Positions 46,010 to 64,000 of a stretch of DNA of 64,000 bases are shown here, one piece after another (the stretch's first letter is position 1; each line of letters starts with the position of its first letter). A program made the translations under genes and the position numbers. The stretch spans positions 128,672,385 to 128,736,384 of the forward strand of contig NC_079487.1 in the NCBI RefSeq assembly GCF_020520425.1. The letters are read 5' to 3'. The notes beneath the pieces were generated by a model that was given only the letters and a program-made list of their open reading frames with translations, had not been told where the DNA came from and did no database searches. The stretch comes from Spinacia oleracea. Lineage: Eukaryota; Streptophyta; Magnoliopsida; Caryophyllales; Amaranthaceae.

Positions 46010-49000
46010 TTAGCCAAGAAAACTGTTGGATCCAGGAATCCTGATAACCCCCTTTGACATATTAGACGGAAGTCCGATGCTTTTCTTCTGCAAACTACTT
46101 TCAGCAGTGTTGAAAGCTCGGGAAGCTTGGAGAGACATCTCTGCATGCAGTTGAAGACATGCCATGGCCATCTATATGCACCAACAACCATTAAAACAGT
46201 TAAAACATGTATAAATTGTGAAGAATCACCCTTTCTTTCACCAAATCATTTAACAATTGTCACTCACCGCACAACATTCTGTATCGGTGTCTGATTCTGC
46301 TATCCGAAGTGCCCATGTCCGAACCCATTCAAGTCCTCTGGAAACCTCCTCGTTCCCTTCCATTATGGCAGATGCTATAAATGAGGGATGAAGTGCCTTC
46401 AAAGAGCATGATACAGCAAAGAGGACTGATCTTCTAACAAATGCTTCCTTGTGGTGGCATATCTCCCTGCATCCAAGTAAACCCATTTGTTCATCATTAA
46501 TCATTAGATTTCACACATAATTTCCATATGAATTAGGCTTGGAAGTGTGCTTAACTAAGTCGTACTTCTTTTGAGAAATGCAGACAACTATCATAGTGAT
46601 GGAGAAAGTACTGTTCAATAATCATTCAATACCTACCTTGAGCTTATCATGTCTAAAAGTGAAGGAGCCAAAGCAGATGCTTCTGGATGCAGAGCAGTGC
46701 ATCTGATACAAACACCAAGCATATAAATAAGTTTCCCCAAAACGAGGAAATCCCTTCCAAGCAAGTCAACACCATGGCTTTTCTTATCAAACCCTTGCAT
46801 AGCAGGAAGCATAAATGCTGCTGCATAAAGGGGAAACTTGTTCTGAGACCAGTTAATCTCATTAGCCTGCAAATTTATGGGTTTATGACCCCATCGACGT
46901 GTTTTTCCTTTGATTACACCGGGTTTTGAAGGAAGTTCTCTCTCAAACCGGTTGGTCAAATTCAATGCAGAGAAAGGAAGTGTATCTGGAATCTCTTTCC
47001 AGGATCCAGCTCCAGGTGGCCGTTTGCTACTTGGCAAGAACCAGGGTTGAGGTTCGGATGCGGATGATATCAAAGATTTTGGCTGATTTTTTCGAACAAT
47101 GGTTTTAGCATTGGCAAGTTCCTCCGCTGCATCTGTCATTACATCGAGTATCATGATGCGTTGGCTCACATCCAAATGAGGAGAAAATAAAAGTTTGTTT
47201 ATTGCATTTAAAGATTCAAAGGGGCACATCACAAGCAATGCAACCAGTGCCTTCTGCCTTTTTTCTTCAGCTGATTCTTCTTCTTCTTCTAATACTGTAT
47301 CAGCGCAACGAACTTGTACAAGTGTTCTTACTAGATCACTGGCTATATGCCGCAGTTCATCTGGTGATGCTCGAACAAGCTTTTCAGCAACATCAAGTGC
47401 ACTTTCCACCTGCATAAAAAGTGACTCATAACCATCTGAACATATTTTAATGCGGGGTTGCGTTTTTAAGTCATATTTTGACAGGAAGGTTAACATCCTT
47501 TCTACTAACAATGTAAATAAGAATGCATAGATGAGATTAAGAGAGTTCCAGAAGTAAGGAGATCCACGACCAAGAGCAGCAAAAACTTTACTAGATTCAA
47601 GTATCCAACAAACGACAGGCACAACAAGTAACACATTACGTCATTACCACATAATGAAGAATTGGAAAGTTTAGACTTGGCTTGAAAAAATTTTGTGTTA
47701 CGTGACGGATATTAGCAGATGACTGATAATATATCCGATTTCAACCTCTTGATTGACTTCAGTCTTCAGGTATGATTTTTAGGATATGAAATGCCATCTT
47801 CGGAGAGAGCTCCCAGCACCCACATCCACACACACACGGACAAAAAAAGGAACACTCACAAATCTTACTTGCTCAAGGATTATCTCAGTCAATAGGTCCC
47901 CTTCAGCATGACTGGATTAAATCTAGAAAAAATCCCTTCTGTTGACTGCAAGATTTACAGAAAACAGACGTTTCAGGAATTGTGTTGGAAGACGCTTTAT
48001 CATTTAACTTATGATGTGTGTTAGCCTAAGATTGATTATAAAAGAAGCTGAAATATGTGATGCAGAACTATAATGGTCTGCAGAGGAAGAGGGAAAAAAT
48101 TTAAAAAAATTAACACTCAAGCATGTTTTATAAAAGAGCCTTTGTTTATCTAATGCATATAGAAGCTCTGAGCTTATTGAACCGAAGGTCAAGACAAAGA
48201 TCTAACTAGACGTAATGAAATGAGGTGAAAGATTGAAAGGCTTACTCCATCAGCATCATCAGGTTTTCGAAGAGCACCAACGACGTCCACCAACTGAGAT
48301 ATCCTCTTTTTAAGATCAGTGTCATCATCTGTCATGTCATAAGGCTGTAATGATGAGTCACTTGAGGCTTCAGAATCTTCACTTGCGTTATCATCCACCT
48401 CTTCACCAGAGAGAAGCTCATCGTTTAACGATGCTGGATCAACAATTTCATCAGGATCAACCAACTTATGCCCAAATGGTTTCTTTTTTCCAGGATTCGA
48501 CTTGCTTTCTCTTTCATGTGTGTCTCCATGGTTTTGTTCTTTCATATGAACACCTTTGTCAATTGTTTTTGTATTTTTCAGGTTATCAGAGGTTCTATCT
48601 TTACTATTCAAAGCACTGTTTGAGGAGGCCGATCCAAACTCCCAGTCTACATTTCCTTCTTTGCAGCTATCATCAAGGTAAAGAGGATTTTTCGGATCAA
48701 CGACCTTAGAAAATACAAGTGCGATATTGCTAGCCATTCTTCTGACTAATTCATCAGGGCTCTCCAGTCTACCTGTCAAGAGAACACACTCTAAGGCAAG
48801 CCTGTCCAGGTAATAATTTGCAAGAGAAATCAAAGAAAGGTCGAGAATGTACAGCTAACTCCTTCGAGAATTGAGCGCATTACATCCTTGGTTGAGTCTA
48901 GATCTTCCCTTGACATATTCTCCAGCAAAAGACCTGCTACAGCTGTTACATCTGCAGCTCGGGTTAAGGTGAAACACAATGCAAAGCATAAAGAAAAATA

Positions 49001-52000
49001 TCAATAACAGAGGCATTCGGTGTTTGAAAATTGGCAGTCTATAAATATATGTGGAATTATGTACAAAGGATGCTAAATCCAAGGTATGAAATTCCCTGGA
49101 TCAACACAATCCAAGGTATGAAATTCCCATCACCAATATATGTGAGTGAGGAGAATAGATGGGCATCTCCAAGGAATCAAATGAGCATATACAAGCACTG
49201 TCAAACAGTGAAAGGGCTTTTGAATTGAACAAATAACCAACAAGAAATCTAGGCATTCATTTTTTTAGATAATGCTGCAATTGAGAATACTTCCGAGTTC
49301 TGATTATGTTAAGGATCCTTTTGCACATGTACTAACTCTAAGATGAGATACCCAACACTGAAGAACTGCATCCTAATAAGGATTACTATAGTGATAAAAC
49401 AGAGTTTATGTCATGTAAAATCCATGCCACAGCTCATAATCAATCCAACAACACCCTCCAAGCCTACCCCCCTTTTATTCCTCTCCTGAATCTCTTTGGT
49501 GCATGTGCAAAAATACTTGAGTGTTATGACTGGAAATCAACATCTGATACTTTTCGAAATTGCCAATTTCAGAGCTTTTCAACTCTTCCCAAGTACCGTT
49601 AACAGAATCATGATTATTTTTAAAAAATAAATAAATGGAGGAAGTATGATAGAAAAAAAATAAAGAAAACAGGTTAGAAAAGGTTAAGAAAATTACACAG
49701 AAACATATCCCGTAAAGGATACATACTTGTTGCTCCAAAGGAGCTGATTGCACAAATTCTCGTCTGGACCACATTTGTACGACGCGTTGGGCAGCTTCTA
49801 ACAGGACATGATTGTTATCACCTTTTTTCAACTTGCGATCATCAAAAGGGCAACCAAATATAGCAAACTGGAGTATCCATCTCAAGCAACGAAAAGGAAA
49901 TACTTTTGATAATAAAAAGTTCTCAACAAACATGGCCCTGAGGAGAAAATAGATAACAAGATAAGTGTGCTTGTAAAAAAAATTATTCAGGATAGAAAAC
50001 ATAGTTATCAACAGATCCATTTTTTGGACAATGTCTACAGACCCATTTTTTGGACATGAACATTTCAAAACTACATATTGATCAATGTTACTCAGACTTG
50101 GGTATTAAAAACATGTATGTGTTCAAGTGTCACCAGAAATTTTATGAAAGTTTTTACATATTTTTTGCTTAAAATGAAGTATCAGGTGCCCACACTTGTA
50201 TGGCAGTGTTGAGGATCGGACACATGTTCTTTAAGTGAAATCTAGATTCTAGAGTCCTAGAAACATAAATCTAACACTGATTCAGTCCAAATTCCATATT
50301 CAGTTATTCACAATGTTCTCAGCGCAATGCAATTCATCACCAATAGAAGTATCAATCATATTCCAACTGAAGTGAACAGATCAAACAAACAAAAAAAGAA
50401 GCAAGAGAATACTAACATTAACACCGTCAAATCGTCCAATCTCTATCAAACACATCAGCAGAACTATTAATCTCACCTGATTGTTATTTGATGTTGGAAT
50501 GCCCGATGGAACAATATCCACAGTATCCAATATGCTTCGGTGTCATGTTCACATTCAGCTGCCAGCTGATGCAGGATTTTCTCAATCATTTTCTCCACAA
50601 CATAGGCATCTCTAAGGATTTCTATCATCAAGAACCAGAACTGGAAATCAGAGTTTGACTTGAAACTGTTCTCGGTGATTGTATCCTTATGGGACAATAA
50701 AAACCTTTGTATACGTCTGCGGATTCGGAGGATCACCTCATTTACTAGCAATTCTGCAGTTAACATTTCAAGTCAGCATAAAAGAATGTTCCCCTATATA
50801 GGCAGATATCTAATTGCTTCACATGGTCACTAGTAGTAGCTAATAAGAAAAGAAAAAACAATTTCCACAGGGTCACTTTGTTGAAAAGAAAAGTGATAAC
50901 TTCCTGATAACTACCAAAATGCTGAGTTAAGTGGCTAACAAAAAGGCTGGTAGTAGAAGTTCCCCAGAAGTTTTACTGTCTACCAGCCAAAAGTGTGAAA
51001 GTTGCTTCTTCTGAAGTTAAACTTCATGTCAAAATGCAAGTCTGAAACTTCCTAAAACCAACCAAATGAGTCAATGACGCAGAGAGCCCTATTGATGAAT
51101 GAAAGAAAAGGTTTATGAGTCCTAGCCCTGTAAGCCTAGGCTGCACCTATGGAGCTTGAGTGACCCTGGGAACCTAAGACATTAGCTATTAGTGAAGAAT
51201 TGGCTGAGAAAGTTGTGCAATTGTAGTTTTTGTTTTTTGTCAGTTCTTGTCAGATGTATGTAAATTGTTGCCATAAAGGAAAGCAGCACTACGCATGAAA
51301 AGTACCAATACTTGAATTAGATATTTGAAGGTGGAAAGGAGTAAGCTAGCAAGAGAGGTAGAAATGGAGAGTGCTATATACTGTACAACTAAGAATGCTG
51401 AATATTAGAAAAGCTTCTGAATCCTCCCTCCCAAAGCAAACCAAGAAATGGAAAATTTTCTCATCTTCATTTAGTTTCTCTGTATCTCAAACAAAAAATC
51501 CCTATTCCGAATCCCTATTCCCTACTATGGGACAGATATTACGTATCCCAAAAGTAACCATTCAACCAGCATTCTCTCAAAGATCATGAATGATCTTTGA
51601 GAGATTCTCCATAATTCACTAGGACTGGAATCATAAGCATTCCATAAAATAAAATGCAAATGTATCAAAACTATGAATCTAAGAAATCTACAGTTATGCT
51701 CAGAAGTTTCAGCAACTGGTTTCACAAGAAACAGTGAAATCCATTGTTAAAGAGCTAAAATCACAAGCTTAACAGTAGCCCAAGGCAAACGCAACATTGA
51801 TGTTTTCCAACCAAAGCTTATTACTAAATTTGACCCCTAATGAAAACACAAAGAAGTTGAGTAATGACACATTTTAGTGAGAAAATTTCTGTCTTACCAG
51901 TTGATCCACGCCGACAAATGCGAGCAAACATTTCTGCAACAAACTGGAAGGTACCATCCACATCAGTGCCATGAAATAAAACTTCTTTATCATATAACTC

Positions 52001-54657
52001 CCAGCTTTTTTCTTCTGCTCCATCCAGAAGCTGAATAGTAACGCTCTTGAAAAATAAACTAAGAACCTTAGTCAAGAATAAACAAAGAACATAGTTGCCC
52101 AACTTAAGATCTAGATACAGGCAAATACGCAGCACATGTTTTTTCCCATGACACAGAGACTGAAAGAAGCAGATTCAAACCAAGTCAACTGTCAACAATC
52201 CTTCATAAATAGCATGCATATTTAGTATAGTATGAAAGGATACTGAGATGAAAGAGATTTAGGAGTTAATATAATTCCAACGACACAAAGACTGAAGATA
52301 ACTGATTTTAACCAAGTCAACAATTCACAAATATTAAGCATGCACATTTAGTTGAATATGAAAGGATACTGAGATGAAAGAGATTTAGGAGCTCCTAGTC
52401 GTGCTTTGTCAGGGACAGACGCAACAAGCTGTGCCACTCTAGACACTGTCAACTTGACTAAAGAATTAGAGCTGTCTTTAGATTCATGGTAAGCACCAAG
52501 TTCCCTAGCCAGCTGAAGAACGCCTTCATTTTCTAACAAGCAGAGTTCAACTAATCTGTAAATAATTGGAGAGAAACAAAATGTTAGTATTAGATAAATT
52601 CATGATTGCATCATGTAGACAAATTGCCATCAAACTTTCAGTAAGAACACGACAGAATTATACGCTAGATCATCCTTAGCAAGAATAAATCTGAAAATCA
52701 ACAAGTGCATCATCAACTTAATGACAACCTTTCAGCATTTGATCTTACTACACTGACATTGTGACCTAGAGAAGGAATCAAGGCTTGGACGATCTCAAGA
52801 ACGAGACCCTCTACGAAAAATATATCATAAACCAGCTTCCTTGCAGTCAAAGGGAAGCAAGGTAGCCAATTGGAAGCAACATCTGCAAATAATCAAAAGA
52901 AGAAGAATTGTAATTATTATTTGAATAATTTTAGCTGCAGATAATTGTTTCAACCAAGCCAAGCTTCTCGGTCTCACTCAGGTAGCTTAATTTGAAAACA
53001 ATTACAACTGGTAGTCATAAGTGGCGAATCCTTTATTCACACAAATGGAAAACAACCCCAACTAGACTACAAATCCAGCTTTAGTCTTGGCAAACCTCTC
53101 ATATATTCCCATGTCACGTTTTACTTCGTTGGCATCAATGGCCACAAGCTTCGACATAACCTCTCTATCACTTATATATTAAACCATCCTTCATAATTAC
53201 CACTTAATTGTATTCATGTGCAAGCCATTTGTCTCCTCTTCTGACCTATTCTTTATAAGTTAATAGATTAGATTAAGGAAATTGCACTAGTTATAAAATT
53301 TTGGAAAGAGAATGTAAAGCATCTTGATTAGCATGGAATATTGTATTTGCTTATGTAAGGTTTACTTTTACGGAGCAGTGGAAGCAAGAACCTTTAACAA
53401 AATAACAGAGCATAAGCATTTTTCTTATTGAAAGGCATTCCCCTCATGCATCCATTCGCTCAACAAAAAGATCCTACTCTCCTAGTAGGTTATGAATTTA
53501 TGATTCCACATTTTACTTCTAGCAAGTAGTAACCTGACTTCATTTCATCATAAAAATGTAACAAAAGAACACTGAACATGGCAACATCACTGAATTAGAT
53601 TTAAAACAGAAGAAATGAAAGGAAAGTTACCATAGATCAAAAATCTTGATAATGTAGGAAAAGAGACTCCTTTATAGAAGACTTCCCACACTTGATTCCT
53701 CCTCTCACTCGTATAGGTTGTTTCTGCTTGATTGAGCTGAAATGTCAATTCCAAGGACATTATTACATCAACAAAAGCTAAAATTCTACAACTGTAACCC
53801 CGAAAGACACACGAACACCCCCACCCCCTCCTGTGAGTTGGGGTTAATAGTCTACAAATGCAACTTTCTTAAAGGCAAGGGTATATCGTCGAGAGAAGGT
53901 AAATTAGAAAGAATTGCAACAATTTGTACAATATACACTCATTTACTAGCATTCATCTAGTAAACAGTAAACAACAAAGATTCATGAATTCTTGAACAAT
54001 ATATCGGCTTTGTTCTCTTCGCCTAAAATTACAAGTTTCAGTAAAAATTAGTTCGCATTCAGGCTAATAGTTCCAATAAGGGTTTTCGAGGCGACAAAGA
54101 ATGAACATTGATAACTTATTATAAGTCAGATAACAATAATAATAGTTACCTGATCCCTGTATTTCTCTGAGATTACTCCTGCAAAATCAATGAGCACACA
54201 AATACAAGATTATTAGCAAAACCCCATGTTTTCTTCTTTAATTCAATGCTTAAATCAATTCCCAAAATTAAGCCAACACCCCAGAAATTTAAGAATTAGG
54301 ATTTCCCCAGAATAATTAAACAGGCATCTTCTCGAGTTTTCCAGATTAATATAGTTCAAAATTACGATTTTTTCAACATTTTTGAATAATGGGTGCTTCA
54401 AAAGTAATGAACTTGGGAAGAAAAATTGCAAACAATGGAGATATTAAATTTAATTAAACGAAAAATTGGAGTTGTTTTTGTTCCCCACCTGAAAGAGAGG
54501 AAGTGTCGATAGGGAAAATGAGGACAGCGACGGAATGAAGAGCTAAAATGACATCATCGACATATTTGGCCGTGGAAACGGCGGAGATGGTGGCGGAGAC
54601 CGTTTCCAGGAGTTGGGTTTGTTCTTCACTCTTCTTTAACTTCTCCTCCGTCGCCAT
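46010..54657 (-). CDS. TELO2: TELO2/TEL2, PIKK-stabilising co-chaperone subunit
   Basis: Thirteen exons: 54657-54489, 54178-54150, 53736-53631, 52882-52729, 52555-52370, 52058-51898, 50753-50477, 49937-49723, 48951-48853, 48772-48246, 47409-46637, 46466-46268, 46171-46010; all phases agree and give 1018 residues, near the size of plant TEL2. Visible features are N-terminal helical repeats, a charged linker, and the conserved C-terminal telomere-regulation domain (VTAVAGLLLENMSREDLD; GVSCRLESPDELVRRMASNIA; RWILQFAIFGCPFDDRKL upstream). TEL2 works with TTI1 and TTI2 and the Hsp90/R2TP machinery to mature ATM, ATR, TOR and related kinases. Residues ~590-606 form an acidic serine cluster (SEDSEASSDSS) where the animal protein has its CK2 site for PIH1D1; equivalence is inference. 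Intron 8 has U12-type signals. The Arabidopsis orthologue is embryo-essential as I recall. Confidence 0.92.
48952..49722 (-). other. U12-type (minor spliceosome) intron 8 of TELO2
   Basis: The donor reads GTATCCTTTA, matching the U12 consensus; the branch site CACCTTAAC lies about 12 bases before the acceptor GCTGCAG. Splicing here joins GTA-T to AT-GTA and restores QQVYVTAVAG. A conventional donor four bases earlier (CAA/GTATGT) would run straight into a stop codon with either nearby acceptor. Confidence 0.88.
52152..52391. repeat. Tandem duplication across the exon 5 donor of TELO2
   Basis: Segments 52152-52265 and 52284-52391 are diverged copies about 126-132 bp apart (CACARAGACTGAA ... 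ATGAAAGGATACTGAGATGA ... TTTAGGAG). The right copy contains the last 22 coding bases of exon 5 and its donor CTCA/GTATCC; the left copy repeats them inside intron 5. Confidence 0.85.
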
Positions 54658-54868
54658 TTTTAGTCCTTTGCCTGCGTTAATGCTTGGTTTAGCACTAAAA
54701 AATTACGGAGTATTCTTCAAGACACCTCCAAATAATAGAATTATAGAATTACCTAAAATTAAAAAATATAGACAATGGCTTCTCTGTTTTCTTTGGAGAA
54801 TTTAGTCAATAGGGCAAAAAATTACAGTGAAATATGTGTATTGGTATGTACTCCACACTAACGAATAA

Positions 54869-55153
54869 GAGCATCAGCAGTGGTTGACAATAAGGACATG
54901 CTTGTAATGTAAATAGTTGGAGTTAGAAGCTCAACTACAGTTGAAAATACAAGCTTGTAGCTTGGGAAAAGCTACAAGATTTGTGCATCCTAAGTAGTCC
55001 CAAACAACCTCGTTAGAGAGTAAAATGGACATGTGGGATCCAACAAAGCCAAAAAGATTGTAGTTTACCATTGTGAGAGGTTGTAGTTTGATTTGATAAG
55101 TTGATGTGACCAATCAATGCAACAAAGGTTGTTGGTTACCATTGCTCATGCTA
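54869..55153. mobile_element. Tourist-like (PIF/Harbinger) MITE upstream of TELO2
   Basis: 285 bp with inverted ends GAGCATCAGCAGTGG and (complement) TAGCATGAGCAATGG, and TAA at 54866-54868 and 55154-55156. It starts 212 bp upstream of the TELO2 ATG, so it probably overlaps its promoter. Confidence 0.7.
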
Positions 55154-55377
55154 TAACAACTACTAATGTGGTAAATCGTATAATTTCACAAAAAGGGATG
55201 TATATTTCTACGTACCATTATGCACCACTACTAATTCAGAGAGTAATTCGTGATGCAAGTGAATTTGATTAAGGCAGTGGAAACCATGGAAGGAAGTTCT
55301 TGGATTTCAAAGATTTTGAGTTGTTTGGTAGTTAGATGAATTGAAATAGAATAGATTTATGATTAATCCCTGGTGTA

Positions 55378-57780
55378 ATGATATTTATAATTATATTAAG
55401 CAATAACAGTAGCTTTTCTATCAGGCGGCCTGACGCTCACGCGACTGTCAGACCGCCTATTTGCCCACGCGCGCGTGTGCTCACGCGCGGTTATATAATA
55501 TTTTTTTTCATTTTCCAGTTGGAGCTCTCCTCTCCTCCTCTTGTCTTCTCCTCTCTCCTGGTTCAAAATTCCTCAAACCGGTGGAGGTTAATCGATCTCG
55601 CCGCGGACCTCTCGCCATCCTCAAACTCGTAGATCTCTCTCGCTCGTCAAGCCCGCTGTTGATTTAGATTTGGTTTTAAGATTTTGATTTAGTTTTTTGA
55701 TTTTTGATTTTTGATTTAGGTTTACTTGGATATTGCTGAAATTTATCGATCTTACTCTCATGAAGAAGGACAATAAGATCGGTGAATCGGAAAGGAAGGC
55801 GGCGTTTTTTGTCGCCAGATTCATTTGAGCAGCGGCGAGTTTTGGTGGCGCTCTAAGGTGTTTCGGCAGCGAGAATGGTGGTCGACGGCACATGAAAGCG
55901 GGGAGCAGAGGTTTATTAAATCTACCTTTGAGTTGTTGAGCTCTAGTCAAGCAAGAATCTGAACACATCGCACATGAATGCCTTCAACACTCTTGCTGCC
56001 TACTGACATCTGAACACAAGGATCAAGCAATACCTGGATTTGCTAGCCGCTTCATGACCTACAATTGATTTCTTGTTTTCGTCCTTCTGGGCTTTGTTAT
56101 TAGTCATGGTTTCTAACTTTTAGTTAAGATTTTTGATTTTTAGTTATGAATATGTGATTTTTAGTTATTTTTTTTGTGCCCTTTTTTGGGTTTGTTTTTA
56201 GTTGAGATTTTATTAGATTTAGTTTTGTGTTTATGAGTTCCAAGCTTACAGTTATGTGTTTTTTAGTTTTATGAGTTTTAGTTAAGATTTTAGAAGTTTT
56301 AGTTAAGGTTTTATGAGTTTAGTTAAGAATTATCGTGTTTTAGTTAAGCTTTTGTTATATTTAGTTATGAGAAAAATGGTTTAGTTATATTTTTGTGCAT
56401 TTAAGTTATTTTTAAATTTATTATTAACTAAAATGAAAACGAAATTGTTCTTAACTAATATGAAATGATTTTTAACTAAAACAAATATAATCTTTACTAA
56501 AACATATTTAATTTAAATAAATTATTTGAAACAATAAGTAAAACTCGGAAAACTCAGCAAAATCTAAACTAATTGGTGTCATTGCTTAACTAATTAGTTC
56601 CAATGTTTAACTAATTGGTTCCATTGATATTATTTCTAATGCTTAACTATTTGGTTTCATTACTTAACTAATTGAAGTTCAGACTTAACAATCAAACATG
56701 GAAAGCTCATCAATCGTGTTCATTACATTAGTGTCCCATTTTAGGGTGTAAGGCCTACTCTTTTCACGTTGTAACTTGAATTCCTCGACAATTTCATCCT
56801 CGTCTTTAAACATATGTGTAAAATTTATAGGATCATTGCTTAACTAATTGAATTTTAGGCTTAACTAATTGGTTCCATTGTTTTAACTAATTCGCTTTGT
56901 TGATTAACTAATTGATTCCATTGCTTAACTAATTGAATTTCAGGCTTAAGTAATTAGTTATATTACTGAACTAATTAGTTCTAGTGCTTAACTAATTGGT
57001 TATGTTGCTTAACTAATTGAATTTCAGGCTTAACTAATTGGTTCTATTACTTAACTAATTGGTTTCAGTGCTTAACTAATTGGTTCCGGTGCTTAACTAA
57101 TTGGTTACGTTGCTTAACTAATTGGTTCTGTAACTTAACTAATTGGTTTCAGTGCTTAACTAATTGGTTATGTTGCTTAACTAATTGGTTCTGTTGCTTA
57201 ACTAATTGGATTTCAGGCTTAACTATTTGGTTTCATCGCTTAACTAATTGGTTCTATTACTTAACTAATTGGTTGCAGTGCTTAACAAATTGGTTATGTT
57301 GCTTAACTAATTGGTTTCGTTGCTTAACTAATTGAACTTCAGGCTTAACTAATTGGTTACATGGCTTAACTAATTGGTTCTATTACTTAACTAATTGGTT
57401 CCATTGCTTAACTAATTGGTTCTGTTGCTTAACTAATTGGTTTCGTTGCTTAACTAATTGAACTTTAGGCTTAACTAATTGGTTACATGGCTTAACTAAT
57501 TGGTTCTATTACTTAACTAATTGGTTCCATTGCTTAACTAATTGGTTCTGCTGCTTAACTAATTGGTTCCGTTGCTTAACTAATTGAACTTCAGGCTTAA
57601 CTAATTAATTGGTTATGTTGCATAACTAATTGGTTATGTTGCATAACTAATTGGTTCTGTTGCATAACTAATTGGTTTTGTTGCTTAACTAATTGAATTT
57701 CAGACTAAACTAATTGGTTCTGGTGCATAACTAAGTGGTTTCGGTGGGAGGTGATAAATCCAAAGAAATTTTACCCAACA
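55378..57780. mobile_element. Foldback-like element containing the 21-bp minisatellite
   Basis: At 55423-55458 a palindrome (AGGCGGCCTGAC ... GTCAGACCGCCT) resembles the GTAAGACCGTCTTAC flank of array 1. A GC-rich stretch with a TATA-like ATATAATAT and pyrimidine-rich DNA follows (55480-55970). From 56110 to 56400 the word TTTAGTTAAG recurs about every 21 bases, and from 56440 onward its complement CTTAACTAA recurs with the same spacing. Tandem repeats in opposite orientation on two arms are how Foldback/FARE elements are built. Outer ends and target duplication are not resolved. Confidence 0.5.
56568..57745. repeat. 21-bp minisatellite, array 2, with a 126-bp higher-order unit
   Basis: About 45 units of the type TTGCTTAACTAATTGGTTC, dense from about 56836. 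A block with ATTGAACTTYAGG recurs at 57331, 57457 and 57583, exactly 126 bp (six units) apart, with nearly identical units between. The array ends about 440 bp upstream of the ELP3 start codon. Confidence 0.9.
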
Positions 57781-58181
57781 ACTTTTATTGGGCCCAACAG
57801 GTTATAAAACTGTTGTAAGCCGCATTATTTCTCTACATGGCAGTACTCTCTCTCGATATATTCAGTCATCATCATCAATTCATCACCATCTCGTTGACTT
57901 TTTCACCGATTACCGGCCACTTAAGCCCAATAAAAGTCGTTGGGTAGTAAAGGTGGGATTATTAAAAAATATGTCGTAGGTGGGATTAATAAAAGAAAAT
58001 CGGCCAAAGGTTGGATTAATATTACCAAATTTTCCTAATTGATAATCGAGATTAATTCACAATTTCTCCTCCCTTGGAACCCAAATTCTAGCTGCATACA
58101 GTCGCACCCCAACTCCATCTGCAACAAACAAAAGCCCCTCGTTTCCTCTCTGAACTCCACATTTTCTTTCTCCTATCAACT

Positions 58182-64000
<5,819 letters not shown>

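Noticed and set aside
49723-49727. Conventional GT donor CAA/GTATGT for TELO2 intron 8
   Set aside because: With either nearby acceptor it gives an immediate stop or frameshift, whereas the U12 donor four bases on restores the conserved frame.
55621-55968. 115-codon minus-strand frame
   Set aside because: No family resemblance, and it sits in the GC-rich part of the foldback-like element.
56836-57745. CRISPR-like array
   Set aside because: Units are directly adjacent with no unique spacers, and the DNA is a plant nuclear genome.

Overview
The window is nuclear DNA of a flowering plant, probably a core eudicot. The genes have many short exons split by AT-rich introns with plant-type splice sites, and the gaps are full of plant transposons. 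The guess that it comes from Caryophyllales/Amaranthaceae (spinach, beet or quinoa relatives) rests only on the look of the repeats and is weak. All gene models were assembled by hand from reading frame, splice sites and family knowledge.

Layout. (1) 1-1174, minus: 5' three exons of an ABC1-type atypical kinase gene. (2) 2658-25273, minus: two tandem ankyrin-repeat/PGG (ACD6/ITN1-like) gene copies, both broken. The upstream copy (B, 12995-25273) is split by a very young, defective Copia LTR retrotransposon (14896-21888) and lacks its PGG exon. The downstream copy (A, 2658-12914) lacks its N-terminus, carries frameshifts and is split by a Mutator-like element packed with one short motif (6108-8743). 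Three nonautonomous hAT-like elements made of low-complexity GC-rich repeats and a minimal tRNA-derived SINE also sit here. (3) 26903-27651: two MITEs directly upstream of a 14-exon plastid chaperonin-60 beta gene, probably CPN60B4 (27885-32632, plus). (4) 33537-39661, minus: 26S proteasome subunit RPN7, complete in 8 exons, with a Helitron in its largest intron. (5) 41697-44269, minus: plastid ribosomal protein bS21. (6) 46010-54657, minus: TELO2/TEL2 in 13 exons, with one intron that has U12-type signals. (7) 55378-57780: a foldback-like element built on a 21-bp minisatellite with a 126-bp higher-order period; the same 21-mer forms a second array at 44470-44646. (8) 58182-64000, plus: ELP3 (Elongator catalytic subunit), missing only its last exon end.

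The intact genes are housekeeping genes of protein quality control (RPN7, CPN60, TELO2 as an Hsp90 client adaptor), plastid translation (bS21c) and tRNA modification (ELP3). They are not an operon or a pathway cluster. From memory, the ABC1-type kinase and RPN7 genes are neighbours in Arabidopsis (At4g24810/At4g24820); here about 32 kb of ankyrin pseudogenes, transposons and a chaperonin gene lie between them.

The most unusual things are the 2.6-kb Mutator-like element with about 40 copies of a TGTTCTT/AAGAACA heptamer, the foldback-like minisatellite element shared between two loci, the U12 intron in TELO2, and the Gag-RT fusion reading frame of the nearly new nonautonomous Copia.
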